Source of the DNA: Balneolales bacterium
GTDB taxonomy: Bacteria > Bacteroidota > Rhodothermia > Balneolales > Natronogracilivirgulaceae
DNA length: 6,127 nucleotides
Direction of reading: 5' to 3'
Assembly: GCA_007127665.1 (NCBI GenBank)
Contig: SKYY01000167.1
Span: 1-6,127, forward strand
The notes beneath the pieces were generated by a model. That model ran no database searches. It had not been told where the DNA came from and saw nothing but the letters and a program-made list of their open reading frames with translations. Shown piece by piece: positions 1-5,670 of the stretch. Position 1 is the first letter of the stretch. The number at the start of each line of letters is the position of its first letter. Made by a program: the position numbers and the translations under genes.

Positions 1-51
1 AGCGAGCACGAGGAGCGTTGCCAGTACAGTTTTAATAGTTAGCTTTTCCAT
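1..51 (-). CDS. Exported protein, N-terminal signal sequence only (partial)
   Basis: Reading leftward from an ATG at 51, 17 codons are visible before the window ends: MEKLTIKTVLATLLVLA. A short charged start (E, K, K) is followed by a hydrophobic stretch rich in L, V and A, the beginning of a Sec-type signal peptide. No cleavage site or lipobox is visible because the gene is cut off. It begins 32 bp downstream of the stop of the lipoprotein gene at 84-548 on the same strand, so the two are probably co-transcribed. There is no clear ribosome binding site. The function cannot be judged from this fragment. Confidence 0.6.
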   Translation of the reverse strand, partial: MEKLTIKTVLATLLVLA

Positions 52-83
52 GTTCTTTATACTTGTAGCTTTAAAATTTCGGT

Positions 84-548
84 TTAGTTTGCAAGGCCGT
101 CTTTGGTCAGTCGATATTCAACATCTCCATCCACAAGCTGAATGTAAGGAGAACGCTGATTGAAAGCCGGGTTTGCCAGACCTGCTCCAGAAACACGGAT
201 AACTGTTTTCAGATCCAGGGCACGTTCCTCTACTTCAAAGACATATACATTTCTGAACCCGGGAGCAGTCACAAAATAGTATCCGTCCCTGCTACGTATA
301 AAGCGTACTTCTTCAGGAAGAGATGAACCTTCACCACGCTCCTTGATATTTAGGTCAGTCACATTGAACCTGATCCCCAGGCGAACGTCCTGCACGTTGC
401 CATTCTGGTCAGGTGATGCAACGGACTCCATGGGCTGAGCGTAGTCCACATCGGTTAGTGTTAGCGAGGGGCCACAGGCAATAGCAAAAACAAGCAACAT
501 TGCTGCCGAGATATTCCCCAGTATTCTGAGATGTTTCATTGAGACCAT
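84..548 (-). CDS. Small predicted lipoprotein of unknown function
   Basis: This encodes 154 residues. A basic start (KHLR) and a hydrophobic stretch lead to Cys25 in the context VFAIAC, which fits a signal peptidase II site, although position -3 is Ala rather than the commoner Leu. The mature protein would be about 130 residues, anchored in the outer membrane or facing the periplasm. After a polar linker (about residues 26-55), the rest alternates polar and hydrophobic residues (VRLGIRFNV, YYFVTAPGF, VYVFEVEE, VEYRL), which suggests a mostly beta fold. I do not recognise the family. Two starts are possible: ATG at 548 and ATG at 539 (three codons later). The second gives a more typical signal peptide, and neither has a Shine-Dalgarno sequence. 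It lies upstream of another exported protein (1-51) and is probably the first gene of that unit. Confidence 0.75.
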   Translation of the reverse strand: MVSMKHLRILGNISAAMLLVFAIACGPSLTLTDVDYAQPMESVASPDQNGNVQDVRLGIRFNVTDLNIKERGEGSSLPEEVRFIRSRDGYYFVTAPGFRNVYVFEVEERALDLKTVIRVSGAGLANPAFNQRSPYIQLVDGDVEYRLTKDGLAN

Positions 549-601
549 TTTTTTAAGCGTTAATTTTAATTGACCTTGTTACTTTTTTACTGACGTTATT
601 C

Positions 602-631
602 TTTATAAATCGTTGGTAAACTTTTGCTAAA
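602..631 (-). promoter_or_regulatory. Possible promoter for the lipoprotein unit
   Basis: Read on the minus strand, TTTAGC (631-626) is followed after 18 bp by TATAAA (607-602), a plausible though imperfect sigma-70-like pair. It sits 54 bp before the ATG at 548 within the AT-rich gap 549-771. The gap has many AT-rich hexamers, so chance matches are likely and the assignment is weak. I saw no good TTTG...TAnnTTTG pair there, the form used by the Bacteroidota primary sigma factor. The gap contains no other supportable gene. Confidence 0.25.
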
Positions 632-771
632 TAATTCCAAGCATGACCATTTGGTTTGAAAATATCAAAAAAAACAACGCAATAAAATAACGAATTCATT
701 TATTATGATATCTTTAACGGGATAACTCGTGCTTTCATGATACCATCAAGTTGTTTTTCTTTTGTTTCCAC

Positions 772-1320
772 TCAAATTCGTAAAAGGGAGTGAACCGGGA
801 CTCCAGACGCAAGCTTATCCTTCCCGTTCAAAAAAGTCAGCTCCAGAACAAAAGAGTAGCCAACTACAACTCCACCCAGTGAGCGGATCAACTCCGAAGC
901 AGCACGTGCCGATCCACCTGTAGCCATGAGATCATCATGAATGATCACACGGTCCCCTTTTCTGATCGCATCTGAATGCATTTCCAATCTGTCGATACCG
1001 TATTCCAATTCATATTCCACCGAAATTTTCTCTGCCGGTAGTTTATTCGGCTTGCGGACAGGAACAAATCCCGCATTCATATCCGTGGCCATACGGGTTC
1101 CGAAAATGAAGCCCCTGGATTCAATACCGGCAATCAGGTCTACGTCCTGGTCTGCAAATGGCGATAGCAATAGACGGGACGTCATGCTCAATGCTTCCGG
1201 ATTTTGCAGCACAGGTGTGATATCCTTGAAGATTATCCCTTTTTTCGGGAAATCGGGAACATCCCTGATCAACTTTCGAATCACTTCAATATCTTTGTCA
1301 GCATGCATTCTTACATTCAT
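772..1320 (-). CDS. apt: Adenine phosphoribosyltransferase
   Basis: Apt converts adenine plus PRPP to AMP and pyrophosphate in the cytoplasm, a purine salvage step. The 182 residues match the family from end to end. The N-terminal signature IRDVPDFPKKGIIFKDITP is at 18-36, GIESRGFIFG at 65-74, the flexible catalytic loop with RKPNKLPAE at about 89-97, the PRPP-binding motif VIIHDDLMATGGSA at 125-138 (usual form VDDLLATGGT, with the acidic pair D129-D130 kept), and the C-terminal VPVHSLL at 174-180. Length is close to the usual 170-185. The start may be Met1 (1320) or Met5 (1308); no ribosome binding site decides between them. It diverges from tadA across a shared promoter region. The stop lies upstream of an AT-rich gap with no convincing terminator. 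Confidence 0.96.
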   Translation of the reverse strand: MNVRMHADKDIEVIRKLIRDVPDFPKKGIIFKDITPVLQNPEALSMTSRLLLSPFADQDVDLIAGIESRGFIFGTRMATDMNAGFVPVRKPNKLPAEKISVEYELEYGIDRLEMHSDAIRKGDRVIIHDDLMATGGSARAASELIRSLGGVVVGYSFVLELTFLNGKDKLASGVPVHSLLRI

Positions 1321-1325
1321 ACGTG

Positions 1326-1353
1326 TTGATTCTTCAAAATAAACAGCTATAAT
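1326..1353 (+). promoter_or_regulatory. Probable tadA promoter
   Basis: TTGATT (1326-1331) and a perfect TATAAT (1348-1353) are separated by 16 bp. Transcription would start near 1360, about 80 nt before the ATG at 1442. A start this close to the TTG at 1361 leaves that codon no room for a leader, so this site also argues for the downstream ATG as the tadA start. The -35 box lies in the 5' leader of the divergent apt gene. Confidence 0.5.
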
Positions 1354-1377
1354 AACAATATTGAAGGATTATTTAAA
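1349..1377 (-). promoter_or_regulatory. Possible apt promoter
   Basis: On the minus strand, TTTAAA (1377-1372) and TATTAT (1354-1349) are separated by 17 bp. The -10 box is 28 bp from the apt ATG at 1320, giving a predicted leader of about 20 nt. The -35 box is weak (4 of 6 matches to TTGACA). The -10 shares five bases with the better tadA -10 on the other strand. Confidence is limited because the region is AT-rich. Confidence 0.35.
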
Positions 1378-1441
1378 TATCCCGGCACGGATATCACTGA
1401 AAAAAACCTCATTTTTACGCAACAGATTAGCCATAACTGCC

Positions 1442-1939
1442 ATGATTACTTCTTCAACCGATATCTCTTCTGAAAACGTGGACTACCGGTTCATGTTGCA
1501 AGCATTTCATGAAGCGGAGAAAGCATCAGAGATCGGCGAAGTGCCTGTTGGTGCTGTCATTGTCCACAATAACCGGATTATAGGCCGGGGGCACAATCAG
1601 GTGGAACTGCTCTCTGATGCAACCGCCCACGCGGAAATGATCGCTCTTTCCGCTGCATTTCAGCATCTCGGTGAAAAGTATCTGCCTGATTGCACCTTGT
1701 ATGTAACACTGGAACCCTGCCCCATGTGCACCGGAGCACTGGTATGGGCAAAAATCGGCCGTCTGGTTTTTGGTGCCCAGGATGAAAAGGCCGGTGCTTG
1801 CGGCAGTATATTCAATATTGCCGGACACTCTGCACTGAACCATCGCATCGAGATGATCCAGGGAATCATGGAGAAGGAGTGCGAATCACTCATGCGCAGC
1901 TTTTTTGAAGAGCTTCGTGCAAAGAAAAAATCACCCTGA
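1442..1939 (+). CDS. tadA: tRNA-specific adenosine deaminase
   Basis: TadA deaminates adenosine 34 to inosine in the anticodon of tRNA-Arg(ACG), allowing wobble reading of CGN codons. The 165 residues show the zinc-dependent deaminase signatures. HAE is at 63-65 (zinc ligand His63, proton-shuttling Glu65) within DATAHAEMIAL, and PCPMC is at 92-96 (zinc ligands Cys93 and Cys96). VPVGAVIV at 34-41 and VFGAQDEKAGACGS at 109-122 are typical of TadA rather than cytidine or guanine deaminases. The open frame extends up to a TTG at 1361, but those extra 27 residues do not look like family sequence and the predicted transcription start falls at about 1360. I therefore chose the ATG at 1442; no Shine-Dalgarno is present. 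It is the only plus-strand gene here and converges on nadD. Confidence 0.93.
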   Translation: MITSSTDISSENVDYRFMLQAFHEAEKASEIGEVPVGAVIVHNNRIIGRGHNQVELLSDATAHAEMIALSAAFQHLGEKYLPDCTLYVTLEPCPMCTGALVWAKIGRLVFGAQDEKAGACGSIFNIAGHSALNHRIEMIQGIMEKECESLMRSFFEELRAKKKSP

Positions 1940-2012
1940 CTTCAACTGCGCAGGAAGCTGTCGCAACAAAAGATCAGAACGATTTGCACCTTTTTGCTTC
2001 TCTGAAATACGC

Positions 2013-2612
2013 TCAGGAACCTGGACCGGAGGATCCGTATAAACCCTTGGTGCGGATGTACCTCATGACTGCCGGGTTCAGCTCGTCTGTCCCGGGTGTT
2101 TTTCCACCACCCAGTTTCTTCCGAATGTCCGTGGAAGAGACGGCTACGGGTTCATGATCACAATAGTGCACCTCGAAAGACTCCAGTTCGGGAGGACAGG
2201 ACAGGGGAACACCTGGACGCTCTGCAACCAGCAACTCCACCTTATGGGCAATTTTCTCATATTCATACCAGGAAGAGAGTGTCTGTAAGGTGTCGCCGCC
2301 TATGCAAAGGTAAAATGACTTGTCCGGATAACTGCTCTTCAGATAGGCAAGGGTGCGAACCGTGTAATGAGGGGAAGGAATCCGCTGTTCAATATCAGAC
2401 AAATGCACGGTATCATTGTTTCCAAACACCAGCTCAAGCATATTCCAGCGGTCACGAAACGAAGCAAGTTCCCTGATATGCTTATGGGGCGGTGAAGGCG
2501 TGAGAATGATCCATAATTCATCTGTCAAATCGCTGTCCAGAAAAGATGAAACCATTTTTTCGTGACCACGGTGTACCGGATTAAAACTTCCTAAAAAGAG
2601 TCCGGTGCCCAT
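2013..2612 (-). CDS. nadD: Nicotinate-nucleotide adenylyltransferase
   Basis: NadD joins nicotinate mononucleotide and ATP to give nicotinate adenine dinucleotide, the step before NAD synthetase. The 199 residues carry the nucleotidyltransferase signature GSFNPVHRGH at 8-17 (GxFxPxHxGH, with the two ATP-phosphate-binding histidines), TPSPPHK at 38-44, GGD at 105-107, and the C-terminal SSTDIR at 159-164 (the (I)SSTxIR motif). The end, VMRYIRTKGLY, is typical of the family, followed by a short GSSGPGS tail. The ATG begins 2 bp after the bamD stop, with no recognisable ribosome binding site, so translation is probably coupled to bamD. It is the last gene of the minus-strand group. I see no hairpin with a T-run in the 73 bp separating it from the tadA stop. 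Confidence 0.95.
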   Translation of the reverse strand: MGTGLFLGSFNPVHRGHEKMVSSFLDSDLTDELWIILTPSPPHKHIRELASFRDRWNMLELVFGNNDTVHLSDIEQRIPSPHYTVRTLAYLKSSYPDKSFYLCIGGDTLQTLSSWYEYEKIAHKVELLVAERPGVPLSCPPELESFEVHYCDHEPVAVSSTDIRKKLGGGKTPGTDELNPAVMRYIRTKGLYGSSGPGS

Positions 2613-2614
2613 AA

Positions 2615-3436
2615 CTAGCGTTCTGCAGTGGTTCTGACAACCCTGGCAAGACCGTCAAGAGCCCGGTCATGGTAACTTTCCGCCAAATCCCTGTTATCGC
2701 CTCTGGGAAATATCTGCAGGTACTGTTGATAGCTTTCAACCGCTTTCTCAAAACGTTCCTGCTGCCGGGCCTCCACACTGTTTTCCGCAAAGTAGACATA
2801 AGCCAGTATCTGGTTAACCAGCGCTTTCTCGGCCCAGGCGCTTCCCGGATACCGCTCAACGGTTAATCCATAGTAGATGGCAGCAGATCGGTATTCACGG
2901 ACACGCATATACATCTCGGCAGCATGGAACTTCTTTTTTGCCAATTTGTCACGCAGTTCGTCCATATAGCCCTGGGCTTCCCGGGCCCGTTCCGTGCCTG
3001 GATAACGCGTCACGAACAACTGAAACCGATCAAGGGCATTGTAGGTTTCGGTCTGATCCAGATTGAATCGCGGACTGAGCCTGTAGTGCGAATAGGCTTC
3101 CATAAACTCGGCGTCCTTTCTCCGCTCGTCACGGCTGTAGTTTCTCGCAAAGCGCCGGAATTCACTTGCAGCCAACAGGTAGGAACGGTTGTGGAAATGG
3201 CTCTTTGCCAGGTAGAACTGCGCATCCGCGGCAAATTCCGTACCTCTTCCCATGGACAGAATCGTTTCAAAGGACCGGACGGCCTGGGAAAAACGCTCCC
3301 GCTCGTATTGACTCATGGCTTTTTCAAATGCCACATCTATGGTGTCGCCCGGTCGGATATCCCGGCTGGACCGGCAGCCGGCGGCCAGCAATATCAGAAG
3401 CAGAAAAACGGCAATACTTTTACTAGGTTTGAACAT
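2615..3436 (-). CDS. bamD: Outer membrane assembly lipoprotein BamD (TPR)
   Basis: BamD is the essential lipoprotein partner of BamA in the machine that inserts beta-barrel proteins into the outer membrane. The 273 residues begin with a basic stretch, a hydrophobic core and LLAAGC, placing the lipidated cysteine at 21. RPGDTIDVAFEKAMSQYE follows at about 28-45, then helical TPR-like repeats with recurring aromatic and alanine positions: YERERFSQAVRSFETIL, FHNRSYLLAASEFRRFARNY, YNALDRFQLFVTRYPGTE, REYRSAAIYYGLTVERYPGS and FEKAVESYQQYLQIFPRG. About five repeats fit a BamD fold and the length is normal. Many phyla carry other TPR lipoproteins of this layout, so the name rests on domain order and the BamD-like first repeats. 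It lies 46 bp after the prenyl synthase gene and 2 bp before nadD. Confidence 0.88.
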   Translation of the reverse strand: MFKPSKSIAVFLLLILLAAGCRSSRDIRPGDTIDVAFEKAMSQYERERFSQAVRSFETILSMGRGTEFAADAQFYLAKSHFHNRSYLLAASEFRRFARNYSRDERRKDAEFMEAYSHYRLSPRFNLDQTETYNALDRFQLFVTRYPGTERAREAQGYMDELRDKLAKKKFHAAEMYMRVREYRSAAIYYGLTVERYPGSAWAEKALVNQILAYVYFAENSVEARQQERFEKAVESYQQYLQIFPRGDNRDLAESYHDRALDGLARVVRTTAER

Positions 3437-3462
3437 ATGAATGTGTGTTACGCTTTTAATCA

Positions 3463-3494
3463 GCCCTTATTTTAATTGGCCCTTATTTATCTCG
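3463..3494. repeat. 16-bp tandem duplication at the end of the prenyl synthase gene
   Basis: Two adjacent 16-bp units, gcccttattttaattg (3463-3478) and gcccttatttatctcg (3479-3494), share their first 11 bases. The right-hand copy includes the TAA stop of the prenyl synthase gene on the minus strand (3485-3483); the left-hand copy lies in the gap before bamD. It looks like a small slippage duplication of the gene end that later diverged. No function is evident. Confidence 0.5.
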
Positions 3495-4478
3495 TACCTT
3501 TAACTTGTCGAGAAGCACTTTTATTTCCTCACGGTACTCAGATTCTTCAAACAGAGCCAGTTTGTGTGACGCAATGTCATAATGCTCCTGTATGGCCCTC
3601 ACAGCATCCTCTATGACCCCAAGGTCATTATAGATACGTATGACCCTGAGAACTTCTGATTCACCGGCCGTACCGCTGCCAATGATCTGCCTGAGCAAAA
3701 GACGATCCGTGTCGTCTGCCCGCTCCAGTGCACGTATCGTCAGCCATGTTTTTTTCCCTTCTATGATGTCCCCACCAACTTTCTTGCCAAATTTCGAAGT
3801 GTCTCCGACAGCATCAAGCAGATCATCCTGAATCTGGAATGCAAGGCCGGCATGCTCGCCGATTTCGCCGCAAGCAGCCACAACATCGTCATCAGCACCC
3901 GCTGTGAGAGCGCCCAGTTCCATGGAACAGCGAATTAAAGCGGCTGTTTTGGCGCCAATCATTTCAAGGTACTCGGGCAGGGCAACCTCGTCGCGCCGCT
4001 CAAAATCCATATCCATGGCCTGCCCGTCACATACAATGCGGATAGCCTCAAGGAATCGCTGCATAAGCCGGGTGTTCACGGCATCAGATAGACCCGCATG
4101 CGCTCCCTGAACCGCAAGCTGCTGCAAAGCCAGTACAAAAAGGACGTCGCCGGACAGGATCGCCGTGGCATCATCCCATTTTTCATGCACCGTTTCCATG
4201 CCGCGCCTTGTTCCCGCATTGTCCATGATATCATCATGGAGCAGTGTAAAGTTATGCAGCATCTCAACAGCCCTCGCGGCAGGTATGGCATCCTCAGGCT
4301 TCCCGCCGCAAAGGCCTGCAGTTAGCAGCAGCAGGCGCGGACGCAGACGCTTACCTCCCATGCCCATCACATATCGAACCGGGTCATACAGAGAAGACGG
4401 CTTTTCTGGAATTGACATCGAATGGAAGGCAGATTCAAGAACGGCGTTGAGTTTTTTTCGGAGGTCTTGCAAAATCAC
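3483..4478 (-). CDS. Polyprenyl diphosphate synthase, probably GGPP-type
   Basis: Trans-isoprenyl diphosphate synthases condense IPP onto allylic diphosphates for carotenoids, quinones and carrier lipids. The 331 residues show GKRLRP at 42-47, the first aspartate-rich motif HDDIMD at 81-86 (DDxxD), RRG at 91-93, KTAALI at 177-182, the second aspartate-rich motif FQIQDDLLD at 214-222 and GGDIIEGKKT at 235-244, all the expected catalytic and diphosphate-binding elements. DDxxD has no two-residue insertion and the fifth residue before it is Phe77. In the published scheme for type I enzymes this pattern goes with geranylgeranyl (C20) product, but chain length cannot be fixed from sequence alone. 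The start is GTG (4478), with no visible ribosome binding site. It follows fni by 52 bp; the two enzymes work consecutively. Confidence 0.93.
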   Translation of the reverse strand: MILQDLRKKLNAVLESAFHSMSIPEKPSSLYDPVRYVMGMGGKRLRPRLLLLTAGLCGGKPEDAIPAARAVEMLHNFTLLHDDIMDNAGTRRGMETVHEKWDDATAILSGDVLFVLALQQLAVQGAHAGLSDAVNTRLMQRFLEAIRIVCDGQAMDMDFERRDEVALPEYLEMIGAKTAALIRCSMELGALTAGADDDVVAACGEIGEHAGLAFQIQDDLLDAVGDTSKFGKKVGGDIIEGKKTWLTIRALERADDTDRLLLRQIIGSGTAGESEVLRVIRIYNDLGVIEDAVRAIQEHYDIASHKLALFEESEYREEIKVLLDKLKVRDK

Positions 4479-4506
4479 GCGGATTCAGGATGAGGGTTTT
4501 GGGGAG

Positions 4507-4514
4507 CAAATATA
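4507..4514 (-). promoter_or_regulatory. Possible internal promoter element before the prenyl synthase gene
   Basis: In the 52-bp gap after fni, the minus strand reads TATATTTG (4514-4507), an exact match to the TAnnTTTG -7 element of the Bacteroidota primary sigma factor. It lies about 29 bp before the GTG start. A matching TTTG -33 box at the usual spacing was not found, so this is a weak call. Confidence 0.25.
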
Positions 4515-4530
4515 CAAAAAAGATCGGGTA

Positions 4531-5556
4531 TCATCGACCCTGAACCCTCCGAAGATGAATCATATCGAGATCCGTGGGACGCTCACATCCCAAAAGGCAC
4601 AAAATAAGACGAAAATCCTCCTCCCACTGGCGGAGCATGGCTTCCAGGCCGTCATAACCTCCACCCCGGATGGCTTTTATCACCGGCTGTGCTGTCGCTG
4701 CGATCACGGCACCCAGGCACAGGCTTTTGGCGATATCGACGCTGCCGCGGATTCCACCCGATGAAATAAGCTCACACCTGTCATGCAGCAGTTCCCGCGA
4801 TGCCAGCAGACAGTCCACCGTCGGGATACCCCAATCATCGGTAAAATGCCGCTCCATGCTGCCATTTCGGATATTCTCAACTTTCCCCCAGCTCGTCCCG
4901 CCCGCACCTGCAACATCAAAAGCGGACACGCCGCAATCCAGCAGCTGTGATATGACGCTCTCGGAAAGCCCTGCTCCTGTCTCTTTGACAATAACCGGCA
5001 CTTCCACATCATTGACCAGTGAGCGTATCCCCTCCCTGATTCCGCTGAACCTGCGGTCACCCTCTTTCTGACGCAACTCTTGCAAGGGATTAAGATGAAC
5101 GATAATCGCATCGGCGCGGATGGTGTCGACCAGCAGATCAATCTGCTCTTTTTCCATTCCGCCGGCAAGCTGCGCCCCGCCGATATTTGCGGCGATAAAA
5201 GCGGAGGGAGCCTCTTCACGCACAATGGAAAAACTTTTTCGGGTGGATGGGTCCTCAAGCATGACACGCTGGCTCCCGACACCAAACGGCAGGTTATAGC
5301 GCTCACAGAATGCGGCAATAACGGCATTTACGGGGGTTGCCTCGTGGTGTCCGCCGGTCATGGAAGAGATAAACAATGGAAAACCGAACCATCGGTTTAG
5401 AAAGCGGGCTTCGCAGGTAATTTCGTCAAAATCCACTTCAGGGAGAGCATCATGCACGAAATCATAGCGCTCAAATCCGGTTGTTTTCTCGTAGCCGGCG
5501 CCACCGGCAGCTGTTATATCCAGGTGATCTTTTTTGCGTTTGCCTGTTTCGTCCAT
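4531..5556 (-). CDS. fni: Type 2 isopentenyl-diphosphate delta-isomerase (FMN-dependent)
   Basis: Fni (Idi-2) interconverts IPP and DMAPP using reduced FMN, NAD(P)H and Mg2+, supplying the allylic starter for prenyl synthases. From the ATG at 5556 the protein has 341 residues, normal for the family. It opens with RKKDHL (7-12, substrate diphosphate binding), then FISSMTGG (62-69), FGVGSQR (91-97), HLNPLQE (154-160, containing the catalytic Gln and Mg-binding Glu), VKETGAGLS (190-198), DVAGAGGTSW (214-223) and ISSGGIRGSVDIAKSLCLGA (264-283, FMN phosphate binding). The frame is open further upstream, with starts at 5643 (ATG) and 5664 (TTG). The extra residues are a low-complexity stretch rich in R, G, S and Q that is not part of the fold, so I prefer 5556. 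GAGGA lies 13 nt before this ATG, rather far. The enzyme is unrelated to the Nudix-type Idi-1. Confidence 0.94.
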   Translation of the reverse strand: MDETGKRKKDHLDITAAGGAGYEKTTGFERYDFVHDALPEVDFDEITCEARFLNRWFGFPLFISSMTGGHHEATPVNAVIAAFCERYNLPFGVGSQRVMLEDPSTRKSFSIVREEAPSAFIAANIGGAQLAGGMEKEQIDLLVDTIRADAIIVHLNPLQELRQKEGDRRFSGIREGIRSLVNDVEVPVIVKETGAGLSESVISQLLDCGVSAFDVAGAGGTSWGKVENIRNGSMERHFTDDWGIPTVDCLLASRELLHDRCELISSGGIRGSVDIAKSLCLGAVIAATAQPVIKAIRGGGYDGLEAMLRQWEEDFRLILCLLGCERPTDLDMIHLRRVQGR

Positions 5557-5611
5557 TAGACTCGGTTGTTCCTCATTGGATTGTGAGATACCCTGTGCGT
5601 CTGGTGAATCG

Positions 5612-5618
5612 CCCCCCC
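5612..5618. repeat. C7/G7 homopolymer upstream of fni
   Basis: Seven consecutive C on the plus strand (G7 in the direction of transcription) lie close to a second run, CCCC at 5621-5624, in the 114 bp between the DUF2480 stop and the preferred fni ATG. If translation begins at 5643 or 5664, a length change here would shift the fni frame; if it begins at 5556, the run is untranslated. Confidence 0.6.
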
Positions 5619-5670
5619 GTCCCCGGCAGCCACGCAACCTCATTTTTATACCATCGGTCAGCAAGACATG

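Noticed and set aside
643..690. 15-codon plus-strand reading frame (MTIWFENIKKNNAIK) in the AT-rich gap
   Set aside because: It has no ribosome binding site, no plus-strand gene follows it as a leader-peptide target, and short frames like this are expected by chance.
706..739. Short minus-strand frame (MKARVIPLKIS) after the apt stop
   Set aside because: It is only 11 codons, has no ribosome binding site and shows no sign of conservation.
549..771. Rho-independent terminator for apt
   Set aside because: A TGAT/ATCA mini-hairpin and T-runs exist, but no stem of useful length directly precedes a T-run.
1361..1441. TTG-initiated N-terminal extension of tadA (27 residues)
   Set aside because: The extension does not resemble TadA sequence, and the predicted transcription start (about 1360) leaves no leader. 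The ATG at 1442 gives a normal-length protein.
1940..2012. Bidirectional terminator between tadA and nadD
   Set aside because: The best fold is CTTC/GAAG around a 10-base loop, only 4 bp of stem and without a T-run. I could not support a terminator.
2924..3475. 183-codon plus-strand frame opposite bamD
   Set aside because: It is a shadow of the convincing TPR lipoprotein gene, with no signature of its own.
4165..4764. 199-codon plus-strand frame across the synthase/fni junction
   Set aside because: It is antisense to two clearly conserved enzymes, and its translation is Ser/Arg/Pro-rich without recognisable motifs, as expected for a shadow frame.
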